Positions 49,240 through 56,537 of a stretch of 64,000 bases of DNA are shown here, in pieces. The translations under genes and the position numbers were made by a program. This DNA comes from DATATJ01 sp963789075 (GTDB lineage Bacteria > Acidobacteriota > Vicinamibacteria > Vicinamibacterales > CAVVIG01): positions 62,001-126,000 of the forward strand of contig CAWBJQ010000008.1 of NCBI GenBank assembly GCA_963789075.1, given 5' to 3'. Every line of letters begins with the position of its first letter. The stretch's first letter is position 1. The notes under the pieces were generated by a model. The model was not told the DNA's origin, ran no database searches, and worked only from the letters and a program-made list of their open reading frames with translations.

Positions 49240-49277
49240 GTAAATCAGCAATTAGCAATCATCAATTTGCAATTTCT
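49240..49277. repeat. AATCAGCAATTAGCAATC word repeat
   Basis: AT-rich copies of AATCAGCAATTAGCAATCATC between the four-helix-bundle gene and the acidic protein gene. Confidence 0.5.
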
Positions 49278-49469
49278 TCACCCCTGGCTCTCGTCCTCAT
49301 TGGCGCCGATTTCATCCTCCGCCGTCGCCACTGGATCGTCGGGCAGCCCCTCATCGTCGATGCCGTCGCCGTTCGGGTTGCCTTGCTGTTCGTCGCCCGG
49401 CTTGTCGCCTTCGATGGCCCCTTTGTGGATGTCCTGGTCAACGTGCTGTGTCTTCGCGGTCGGCGTCAT
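49278..49469 (-). CDS. Small acidic hydrophilic protein
   Basis: A 63-residue protein starting MTPTAKTQHVDQDIHKGAIEGDKPGDEQQGNPNGDG and ending DEIGANEDESQG. Very rich in Asp, Glu, Gly and Gln; no hydrophobic core, so probably disordered. A strong AAGGAGC ribosome-binding site lies 6 bases before the ATG, which argues that it is expressed. Function unknown; the composition recalls stress-related hydrophilins. Confidence 0.6.
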   Translation of the reverse strand: MTPTAKTQHVDQDIHKGAIEGDKPGDEQQGNPNGDGIDDEGLPDDPVATAEDEIGANEDESQG

Positions 49470-49528
49470 CGGCTGCTCCTTGCGTCCGCGATCGTGACTC
49501 CTGCCGAAAGCCGCTGAGCTGGCCCTGG

Positions 49529-49542
49529 TATAATCGGCGGAT
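49529..49542 (+). promoter_or_regulatory. Extended -10 promoter, leaderless ndk
   Basis: TGGTATAAT (TGn plus a perfect -10) followed by 8 bases and the ndk ATG. The transcript should start at or within two bases of the ATG. No ribosome-binding site is present. Confidence 0.6.
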
Positions 49543-49959
49543 ATGACCGAGCGCACCTTGGCTATCATCAAACCTGATGCCGTCGAGCGGCATCTCGCAG
49601 GATCCATCATTCAACGCATCGAAGCTGAAGGATTCACCATCCGTGCCATGCGGCGCGCTCAACTGTCGACGGCGCAGGCGGAAGGCTTCTACGCCGTGCA
49701 CCGCGAGCGGCCGTTCTTCGCCAGCCTCACCGCGTTCATGTCGTCGGGCCCCGTGATCGTCATCGTCCTCGAGGCGCCGGATGCCATCAAGAGATGGCGG
49801 ACGTTGATGGGCGCGACCGATCCCGCGAAGGCGGATGCCGGCACGCTCCGCAAGGAGTTCGCGCAGTCGATCGAGCGCAACGCCACCCACGGATCGGACG
49901 CGCCGGAGACAGCGGCGTACGAGATCGGTTACTTTTTCGCGGGCATCGAGCTGGTCTAA
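49543..49959 (+). CDS. ndk: Nucleoside diphosphate kinase
   Basis: Balances nucleoside triphosphates. A 138-residue protein: TLAIIKPDAVERHLAGSIIQRIEAEGF, FYAVHRERPFFASLTAFMSSGPVIVIVLE, TDPAKADAGTLRKEFA and the catalytic histidine in NATHGSDAPE. Intact. Confidence 0.97.
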   Translation: MTERTLAIIKPDAVERHLAGSIIQRIEAEGFTIRAMRRAQLSTAQAEGFYAVHRERPFFASLTAFMSSGPVIVIVLEAPDAIKRWRTLMGATDPAKADAGTLRKEFAQSIERNATHGSDAPETAAYEIGYFFAGIELV

Positions 49960-49965
49960 GAGCGT

Positions 49966-50046
49966 TCAACACAAAGGACACCAAGGACACAAAGGCTGTC
50001 AGAATAGGTTTTACCTCTGTGTCCTTTGTGTCCTCTGTGTTGAGGC
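49966..50046. repeat. CAACACAAAGGACAC palindromic element
   Basis: CAACACAAAGGACACCAAGG on the left and TCCTTTGTGTCCTCTGTGTTG on the right form a long imperfect stem between ndk and the DUF2905 gene. Confidence 0.75.
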
Positions 50047-50056
50047 AGTGCTGAAA

Positions 50057-50251
50057 ATGGGCAAAGCGCTGCTCCTGATCGGCCTCCTCATCGCCGGCCT
50101 TGGGCTGCTGGTGATGCTCGGGGTGCCGATCGGGCGGCTCCCGGGCGACTTCTACGTGCGGCGCGGCAGCTTCTCGTTCTACTTTCCGCTGACGACATCG
50201 ATCGTCCTCAGCATCATCCTGACGCTGATTTTGGCTTTCTTCCGGCGCTGA
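50057..50251 (+). CDS. DUF2905-like two-helix membrane protein
   Basis: A 64-residue inner-membrane protein: helix ALLLIGLLIAGLGLLVML, the conserved loop GRLPGDFYVRRGSFSFYFPLT, helix SIVLSIILTLILAFF. This is a close fit to DUF2905. Two bases before dcd. Confidence 0.88.
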   Translation: MGKALLLIGLLIAGLGLLVMLGVPIGRLPGDFYVRRGSFSFYFPLTTSIVLSIILTLILAFFRR

Positions 50252-50253
50252 CC

Positions 50254-50808
50254 ATGTCCATCAAATCCGACAAGTGGATCAAGCGGATGGCGATCGAGCA
50301 GCAGATGATCGAGCCGTTCGTCGACAACCAGGTGCGCAGCGGCGCGATCTCCTACGGCGTCTCGTCGTACGGCTACGACGTGCGCGTGGGCGACGACTTC
50401 AAAGTCTTCACGAACGTCTACAACACGGTCGTCGACCCGAAGAACTTTGATTCGAAGTCGTTCGTCGACATCAAGGCCGATGTCTGCATCATCCCGCCGA
50501 ATTCGTTCGCCCTGGCCAGCACGATTGAATACTTCCGGATTCCGCGCGACATCCTCACCGTCTGCCTCGGCAAATCCACCTACGCGCGCTGCGGCATCAT
50601 CGTCAACGTGACGCCGTTCGAGCCCGAATGGGAAGGGCACGTCACGATCGAGATCTCGAACACGACGCCGTTGCCGGCGAAGATCTACGCGAACGAAGGG
50701 ATTGCGCAGGTGCTCTTCTTTCAGGGCGACGAGCCGTGCGAGATCTCGTACAAGGACAAGAAGGGCAAGTACCAGGCGCAGCGTGGTGTCACGCTGCCGA
50801 AACTCTAA
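50254..50808 (+). CDS. dcd: dCTP deaminase
   Basis: Deaminates dCTP to dUTP (some members also hydrolyse to dUMP). A 184-residue protein with ISYGVSSYGYDVRVGDDFKVF, STIEYFRIPRDILTVCLGKSTYARCGIIVNVTPFEPEWEGHVTIEISNTTPLPAKIYANEGIAQVLFF (catalytic glutamate in PFEPEWEG) and YQAQRGVTLPKL at the end. Intact. Confidence 0.96.
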   Translation: MSIKSDKWIKRMAIEQQMIEPFVDNQVRSGAISYGVSSYGYDVRVGDDFKVFTNVYNTVVDPKNFDSKSFVDIKADVCIIPPNSFALASTIEYFRIPRDILTVCLGKSTYARCGIIVNVTPFEPEWEGHVTIEISNTTPLPAKIYANEGIAQVLFFQGDEPCEISYKDKKGKYQAQRGVTLPKL

Positions 50809-50863
50809 ATCACAAATTCACAAATCACCACATTACCAAATCACCAGATTACCAAATTACCAG
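50809..50863. repeat. AATCACCAGATTACC word repeat before ilvD
   Basis: About six units of the form AAATCACCA / AGATTACCA, AT-rich, with no coding potential. Confidence 0.65.
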
Positions 50864-52513
50864 ATGCCCAACCCCCTCGTCTCCGGACCTGACCGCGCCG
50901 CGGCGCGCGCCATGCTCAAGGGCGCCGGATTCTCCGACGCCGATCTCCGCCAGCCGCTCATCGGCATTGCCAACACGTGGATCGAAATCGGCCCGTGCAA
51001 TCTGCACTTGCGCGAGCTTGCCGCCCACGTGAAGGCGGGCGTGCGCGCGTGCGGCGGCACGCCGATGGAGTTCAACACCATCTCGATTTCCGACGGGATC
51101 ACGATGGGCACGACGGGGATGCGCGCGTCGCTCGTCAGCCGCGAGGTCATTGCCGATTCGATCGAGCTCGTGGTTCGCGGCAACGGCTTCGACGGCGTCG
51201 TCGTGCTCGTCGGGTGCGACAAGACGATTCCGGCCGCGGCGATGGCGCTCGCGCGTCTGAACGTGCCGGGACTTCTCCTATACGGCGGGTCGATTGCACC
51301 CGGCCGCTGGCACGATCGCGACGTGACGGTGCAGGACGTGTTCGAAGCCGTCGGCGCGCATGCCGCCGGCCGGCTCGGCGACGCCGACCTCTGCGCGCTC
51401 GAGGACGCCGCATGCCCAGGCGCCGGTGCGTGCGGCGGCCAGTTCACGGCAAACACGATGGCGATCGCCTGCGAGTTTCTCGGTCTGGCGGCGCTCGGCA
51501 GTGGGAGCGTGCCGGCGAATGATCCAGCCAAAGCCGGCGTGGCGCGGAGAACAGGGGAGCAGGTGATGGCGCTGGTGCAGCAGCGTCTGCGCCCGCGCGA
51601 CATCGTGACGCGCACGGCGCTCGACAACGCCATCGTCGCGGTCGCGGCGACCGGCGGATCGACCAACGCCGTCCTGCATTTGCTGGCGATTGCCCGCGAA
51701 GCAGGCGTACCGCTGGCGCTCGCCGACTTCGATCGGGTCAGCGTGCGCGTGCCCGTGATCGCCGACCTGAAGCCGTCGGGCCAATTCGTCGCGACCGACC
51801 TCCACGCCGCCGGAGGCAGTGCGTTGGTCGCGCAGCGGCTGATCGACGCGGGACATGTGGATGGAACGTGTCAGACGGTGACCGGCCGCACGCTCGAAGA
51901 GGAGGCGGTCGATGCCCGCGAGACGCCGAACCAGGCAGTCGTCCGCACGGTCGACCACCCGGTGAAGCCGACCGGCGGCCTGGTGATCCTCACCGGCACA
52001 CTCGCGCCGGACGGCGCGGTCCTGAAGGTCTCGGGAACTGAGCGGCACCGCCACCAAGGGCCCGCTCGCGTCTTCGACAGCGAAGAGGCGGCGTTCGACG
52101 CGGTGCAGCGTCAGGCGATCCGGCCCGGTGATGTCGTCGTGATTCGCTACGAAGGACCCAGCGGCGGACCCGGGATGCGCGAAATGCTCGGCGTCACCGC
52201 GGCCATTGTCGGAGCCGGCCTGGGCGAGTCGGTGGCGCTCATCACCGACGGCCGCTTTTCGGGCGCGACGCGCGGCCTGATGGTCGGCCACGTGTCTCCG
52301 GAAGCCGCGCGCGGCGGACCGTTGGCAGCGCTGCAGGAAGGCGATAGCGTCATCATCGACATCGCCCTCCGGCGGCTCGACGTGGATCTCGCCGACGATG
52401 TGATTCGCAAGCGGCTGGCGGCGTGGACGTCGCCGGCGCCGCGCGAGACGACGGGGGTCTTTGCGAAGTACGCGCGCCTCGTGTCGTCGGCCTCCGCAGG
52501 TGCGGTAACATAG
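50864..52513 (+). CDS. ilvD: Dihydroxy-acid dehydratase
   Basis: Branched-chain amino acid and pantothenate synthesis. A 549-residue iron-sulfur enzyme: IGIANTWIEIGPCNLHLRELA, EFNTISISDGITMGTTGMRASLVSREVIADS, VLVGCDKTIPAAAMALAR, CPGAGACGGQFTANTMAIACEFLGLA, ATGGSTNAVLHLLAIA, VIRYEGPSGGPGMREML and ITDGRFSGATRGLMVGHVSPEA. The three cluster cysteines are present. Intact across 1.6 kb. Confidence 0.96.
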   Translation: MPNPLVSGPDRAAARAMLKGAGFSDADLRQPLIGIANTWIEIGPCNLHLRELAAHVKAGVRACGGTPMEFNTISISDGITMGTTGMRASLVSREVIADSIELVVRGNGFDGVVVLVGCDKTIPAAAMALARLNVPGLLLYGGSIAPGRWHDRDVTVQDVFEAVGAHAAGRLGDADLCALEDAACPGAGACGGQFTANTMAIACEFLGLAALGSGSVPANDPAKAGVARRTGEQVMALVQQRLRPRDIVTRTALDNAIVAVAATGGSTNAVLHLLAIAREAGVPLALADFDRVSVRVPVIADLKPSGQFVATDLHAAGGSALVAQRLIDAGHVDGTCQTVTGRTLEEEAVDARETPNQAVVRTVDHPVKPTGGLVILTGTLAPDGAVLKVSGTERHRHQGPARVFDSEEAAFDAVQRQAIRPGDVVVIRYEGPSGGPGMREMLGVTAAIVGAGLGESVALITDGRFSGATRGLMVGHVSPEAARGGPLAALQEGDSVIIDIALRRLDVDLADDVIRKRLAAWTSPAPRETTGVFAKYARLVSSASAGAVT

Positions 52514-52721
52514 CAGGCGAATGTCCGGCGTAACCGCACCAAGGCTCAACGCGCGAAGGCGGAGCTTGCCGCGCCGAAGCGTCGCGCTCGGACCGAAGGC
52601 TCCATGCGCGAAGGCGGGCGCTCTATCGTTCGGAGGCGGGTCGCTTGACCGTTAAAGGACACACGTAGTAAAACTTGCACGCCTCGGGCGTATCCAAGGC
52701 ACGTCGGGCGTTTCCTTTTCA
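52514..52721. other. Intergenic region with GCGCGAAGGCGG repeats and a weak promoter
   Basis: Two or three copies of GCGCGAAGGCGG-like words, then TTGACC (52645) and TAGTAA (52666) 15 bases apart, a possible weak promoter for the bc-complex genes. Confidence 0.35.
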
Positions 52722-53618
52722 ATGGAAAAACTCTCCGAGCGCGAAACCGCGACTCGAAACCCTGTGGTCGCCGCTCCCGCCCTCGCCGTTCAGTTCTTTT
52801 TGATTCCGTTGGCCGTCGTTGCCGTGACGGTTTCGGTCTACGTCGGCTTTCGTTCCCTGCTGGCGGACGCGCGCACACCTCAGGATTACCTGGCTGAGGT
52901 GCAGAACGGCGGCTCCGATCGCCGGTGGCCCGCCGCCTACGAGCTGTCGCGCCTGATGTCGGATCCGACGGTGCGCGCCGATCGGACGTTGGCGCCGGCC
53001 CTGATAAAGGCCTTTCAACAATCGAAAGACGACCAGCAGGTTCGCCGCTATCTCGCGTTGGCGATCGGCCGTCTCGATCCACCGCTGCCCACGTCCGCCG
53101 TCGCGGAGCTGACGCAGGCGCTCGACGATCCCGATAGCGAAACACGGATCAGCGTGATTTGGGCGCTCGGCTCGTCCGGCGATCCAGCCGTCGTTCCGCG
53201 CCTCCTCGCCTTATACACCGCACAAAGCTCCGACGCCGGCATTCGCAAGATGGTGATCTACGCGCTCGGCGCGCTGCCAGGCGACACGCAGGTCGATACG
53301 CTGCGTACGGGGCTGCAGGATCCGACGCCCGATGTGCGCTGGAACGCGGCGGTTGCGCTCGCCCGACACGGCAATCGGGACGGGGTCAGCGTGTTGAAGC
53401 AGATGCTCGATCGCTCGTACGTCGAGAGCGCGGTCAAGCGTAACGTGCGCCAGGACGACGATCAGGATCCGATTGCAGACGTGATGATCGGCGGCCTGCG
53501 CGCGGCGGCGACGCTCAAAGACGAGTCGCTGCGGCCTTCGGTGGCGACCTTGAGTCAAAACGATAGAAGTATCAGAGTCCGCGAGGCCGCGCTCGAGGCA
53601 CTCAAGGTGATGGGGTAA
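52722..53618 (+). CDS. Membrane-anchored HEAT-repeat protein
   Basis: A 298-residue protein with one N-terminal helix (AVQFFLIPLAVVAVTVSVYVGFRSLL) and then a run of HEAT-type helix pairs (YLALAIGRLDPPLPTSAVAELTQALDDPDSETRISVIWALGSSGDPAVVPRLLALY; ALGALPGDTQVDTLRTGLQDPTPDVRWNAAVALARHG; VREAALEALKVMG). It is the first gene of the bc-complex cluster, 20 bases before the Rieske gene, so it may help assemble or tether that complex. That role is inference. Confidence 0.82.
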   Translation: MEKLSERETATRNPVVAAPALAVQFFLIPLAVVAVTVSVYVGFRSLLADARTPQDYLAEVQNGGSDRRWPAAYELSRLMSDPTVRADRTLAPALIKAFQQSKDDQQVRRYLALAIGRLDPPLPTSAVAELTQALDDPDSETRISVIWALGSSGDPAVVPRLLALYTAQSSDAGIRKMVIYALGALPGDTQVDTLRTGLQDPTPDVRWNAAVALARHGNRDGVSVLKQMLDRSYVESAVKRNVRQDDDQDPIADVMIGGLRAAATLKDESLRPSVATLSQNDRSIRVREAALEALKVMG

Positions 53619-53638
53619 GCCAAATTTGATGAGGCACA

Positions 53639-54479
53639 ATGGCTGACGAGACGAAACCGGAAACACCGGCGCCCGTTGTCGCGCCACAGACGGGCGAGGC
53701 GCCCGCCGCCGCCGCACCGTCAAAGCCTGCGCCCTCCGCGGGCCAGACGGCCAGCGCGCCGGCGACCGGTGCGAATCCGGCCGCGACGCCCCATGCCACG
53801 ACGAGTGCCGCGGCCAGGCCTGCAGCCGCGCCGCGTCCTCCCGCCGCTCCGCTCCCAGACCTCGGCGGAAAAACCACCAACATTGCCTCGCCTGGAGGGG
53901 CGGCTGCAGCGAAAGCCGCGATTCCGGCGGCCAAGCCAGCAGTTGCGGCTGCCGGGCGCGACGCCGACGACAGCTTCACCCTTGCTCTCCCGCCGCGCGT
54001 GGATGGGCTTGGCGTGGGGCGCCTTTTCGGCCGCCTCGGCCGCTGCGCTCGCCGCGACAGGCCGCTTCATGTTCCCCAACGTGCTGAACGAGCCGCCGCA
54101 GCAGTTCAAGGCCGGTTTTCCCAACGAGTACGGCGTGGGCGTCGACGAACGGTGGAAAGAGAAATTCGGCATCTGGATCGTGCGCATCGCGGACGAGAAC
54201 GTCGAGCCGCACGGCAGCGGGTTCTACGCGCTCATCACCGTTTGCACGCATCTGGGGTGTACGCCGAACTACCTGTCGGCGGAGAACAAGTTCAAGTGTC
54301 CGTGCCACGGCAGCGGCTACCGCCTGACTGGCGTCAACTTCGAGGGTCCGGCGCCGCGTCCGCTCGAGCGCGCGCGAATCGTGCTCGCCGACGACGGACA
54401 GATCCTCGTCGACAAGAGCAAGCACTATCAGTACGAACTCGGACAATGGACGGATCCGGAGGCGTTTCTGAAGGCATGA
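53639..54479 (+). CDS. Rieske iron-sulfur protein, one extra base
   Basis: Electron acceptor from quinol in the bc-type complex. A long proline/alanine N-terminus (residues 1-110) precedes a Tat-like SRRAWMGLAWGAFSAASAAALAATGRFMFP helix. The Rieske cluster ligands are in CTHLGCTPNY and CPCHGSGYRLTG, and the fold ends LERARIVLADDGQILVDKSKHY. One extra base near 53979 (ACC-C-TTG) separates the two halves; 3n+1 length agrees. The N-terminal low-complexity extension is unusual for Rieske proteins. Confidence 0.9.
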
Positions 54480-54486
54480 AGTACCC

Positions 54487-54535
54487 ATAAACCACAGAGG
54501 ACACAGTGGGCACGGAGGTTTGACCTCCGTGGCGG
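54487..54535. repeat. CACAGAGGACACAG palindromic element
   Basis: CACAGAGGACACAGTGGGCACGGAGG followed by CCTCCGTGG; same family as 33528 and 49966. Confidence 0.65.
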
Positions 54536-54560
54536 AGCGTTCGTCTAGGGTCGTTTTCAT

Positions 54561-55377
54561 ATGGCTGATACCAAGACCGTCGCACCCAAGGAAGGCCCCG
54601 GCACCCGGTTCTGGAACTGGCTGACCGAGACGCAGGCGTGGACGTCGATCTTCCGGCACGGCCGGCCGGACAGCGATCGAAATCGCGTCCTCGTCATGCT
54701 CTCCAACGTCTTCCTGCATCTGCACCCCGTGCGGATCCGGAAGTCGGGCGTGAAGCTGCGCTACACCTGGTGCATGGGCGGCATGAGCTTCTTTCTCTTC
54801 CTCGTGCTGACCTTCACCGGCCTCCTCCTGATGTTCTATTACCGTCCCACGCTCGAGTACGCGCTACACCGACATCGTCGGCCTGCGCGAGCACGTGCCG
54901 CTGGGGATCATGCGTGAGATGCACCGGTGGGGTGCGCACGCAATGGTCATCACGGTGTGGCTGCACATGTTCCGCGTCTTCATGACCGGGTCGTACAAGC
55001 CGCCGCGCGAGTTCAACTGGTCGGTCGGCGTGATCATGCTCGTCCTCACGCTGCTGCTCTCGTTCACCGGCTACCTGCTGCCGTGGGATCAGCTGGCGAT
55101 CTGGGCGATCACCGTCGGCTCGAACATGGGACGCGCGACGCCGTTCCTCGGCCACGAAGGCCCTGGTGCGTCGCTGCTGCGCCTTGGCGACGTCCCCCTC
55201 ATTCACGCGGCCGACGATGCGCGGTTCGCGCTGCTCGGCGGCACGTTCGTCGGCGAGGGCGCACTTCTGCGCTTTTACGTGCTCCACTGCGTCGGCTTGC
55301 CGCTCGCCATCGCCGTGTTGATGGCGGTGCACTTCTGGCGCGTGCGGAAAGACGGCGGTATCTCGGGTCCGCTCTAG
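54561..55377 (+). CDS. Cytochrome b N-terminal (b6-type) subunit, one extra base
   Basis: Quinol-oxidising membrane subunit with four helices and two b-haems: YTWCMGGMSFFLFLVLTFTGLLLMFYY, HRWGAHAMVITVWLHMFRVFMTG (haem histidines), WSVGVIMLVLTLLLSFTGYLLPWDQLAIWAITVG and FYVLHCVGLPLAIAVLMAVHFWRVRKDGG (second haem pair). One extra C near 54865 (GCG-C-TAC, restoring YTDIVGLREHVPLG) breaks the frame. About 271 residues, split-cytochrome-b arrangement. Confidence 0.92.
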
Positions 55378-55379
55378 AC

Positions 55380-55445
55380 AACCGGCCGCAACGTAGGCCG
55401 GGTCCTTTGGGCCCGGCGCTCAGGCGGGTCAAAAACACCCGCCCT
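55380..55445. repeat. GTAGGCCGGGTCC palindromic words
   Basis: CCGGGTCCTTTGGGCCCGG and GGCGGGTCAAAAACACCCGCC hairpins in the gap between the two cytochrome b genes. Confidence 0.65.
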
Positions 55446-55456
55446 ACGAGAGGGAT

Positions 55457-56534
55457 ATGGGCTTCTTAAAAGGCATCATCAACGCCGTCGCCGACCCGCG
55501 GTTGTTCTTCCTCCTGGCAGTCGGCCTGCTGGCTCTGATTGTTTGGCAGCGCGACAAGGTTGCGAAGGACGCCGTTGGCTATGGCGCCCTCGGATTCCTC
55601 GGTGTCTTCTTTCTGTTCGGCTCGTTCGACCCGAACTTCCGGTTGATCGTCACCAAGCCGGACAACGTGCCGATCGTCGGGCTGATCTTCCTGCTCGTCT
55701 TCTTCGTCTGGTATTCGATTCGCGAAGGCGTGCGCAACGACCAGCGCATCGCGATGGGGCTGGGGCCGATCGAGAAGGCCGAATCCGATCGCGTGTGGGT
55801 CTGGCCCGACCTGGTCTACACCGAGCTCATCTCGCTGATTCTCTGCTCCGTGCTGCTGATCGTCTGGTCGATCTTCCTGAAGGCGCCGCTCGAGCAGCCC
55901 GCGAATCCGGCGAACACGCCGAACCCGTCAAAGGCGCCGTGGTATTTCCTCGGACTGCAGGAGATGCTGGTCTACTTCGATCCCTGGCTGGCGGGCGTGG
56001 TCCTGCCCAGCCTGATCATCGTCGGCCTGATCTGCATTCCGTACGTGGACAAGAACCCGAAAGGCAACGGCTACTTCACGTTTGCCGAGCGGAAGGCCGA
56101 GATCACGATTTTCCTCTTCGGCTTCGTGGTGCTGTGGTGCTCGCTGATCGTGCTCGGCACGTTCCTGCGCGGGCCGAACTGGAACTTCTTCGGGCCGTTC
56201 GAGTACTGGGACATCCACAAGCTTGCGGCGCTGACCAACGTCAATCTGTCGGAGTACATCTGGGTGCGCGGCCTCCACATGGGCGAGCCGGCCAACTGGT
56301 TCATACGGGAGATATTCGGGATCCTGCTCGTGCTCTTCTACGTGCTCGGGCTGCCGGTGATCCTGTCGAAGTTGTGGCTGAAGTCCTACTACGACAAGCT
56401 CGGGGCGGCGCGGTATTACACGTCCGTGTTCCTGTTTCTCGATGATGATGTCCTTGCCGATCAAAATGCTCGCAAGGTGGATCTTCAACCTGAAGTACAT
56501 CGTCGCGATTCCAGAGTTCTTCTTCAACATCTAA
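55457..56534 (+). CDS. Cytochrome b C-terminal (subunit IV-like) subunit, extended, one extra base
   Basis: About 359 residues with several helices: LFFLLAVGLLALIVW, AVGYGALGFLGVFFLFGSFDPNF, VGLIFLLVFFVWYSI, LISLILCSVLLIVWSIFL, PAPW-type quinol motif replaced by KAPWYFLGLQEMLVYFDPWLAGVVLPSLIIVGLICIPYVD, ITIFLFGFVVLWCSLIVLGTFLRGPNW and IFGILLVLFYVLGLPVILSKL. KAPWYFLGLQEML is the characteristic subunit IV block. Longer than plant-type subunit IV by extra helices. One extra G near 56444 (CTC-G-ATG) shifts the last 30 residues, restored as MMMSLPIKMLARWIFNLKYIVAIPEFFFNI. Confidence 0.88.
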
Positions 56535-56537
56535 ATC

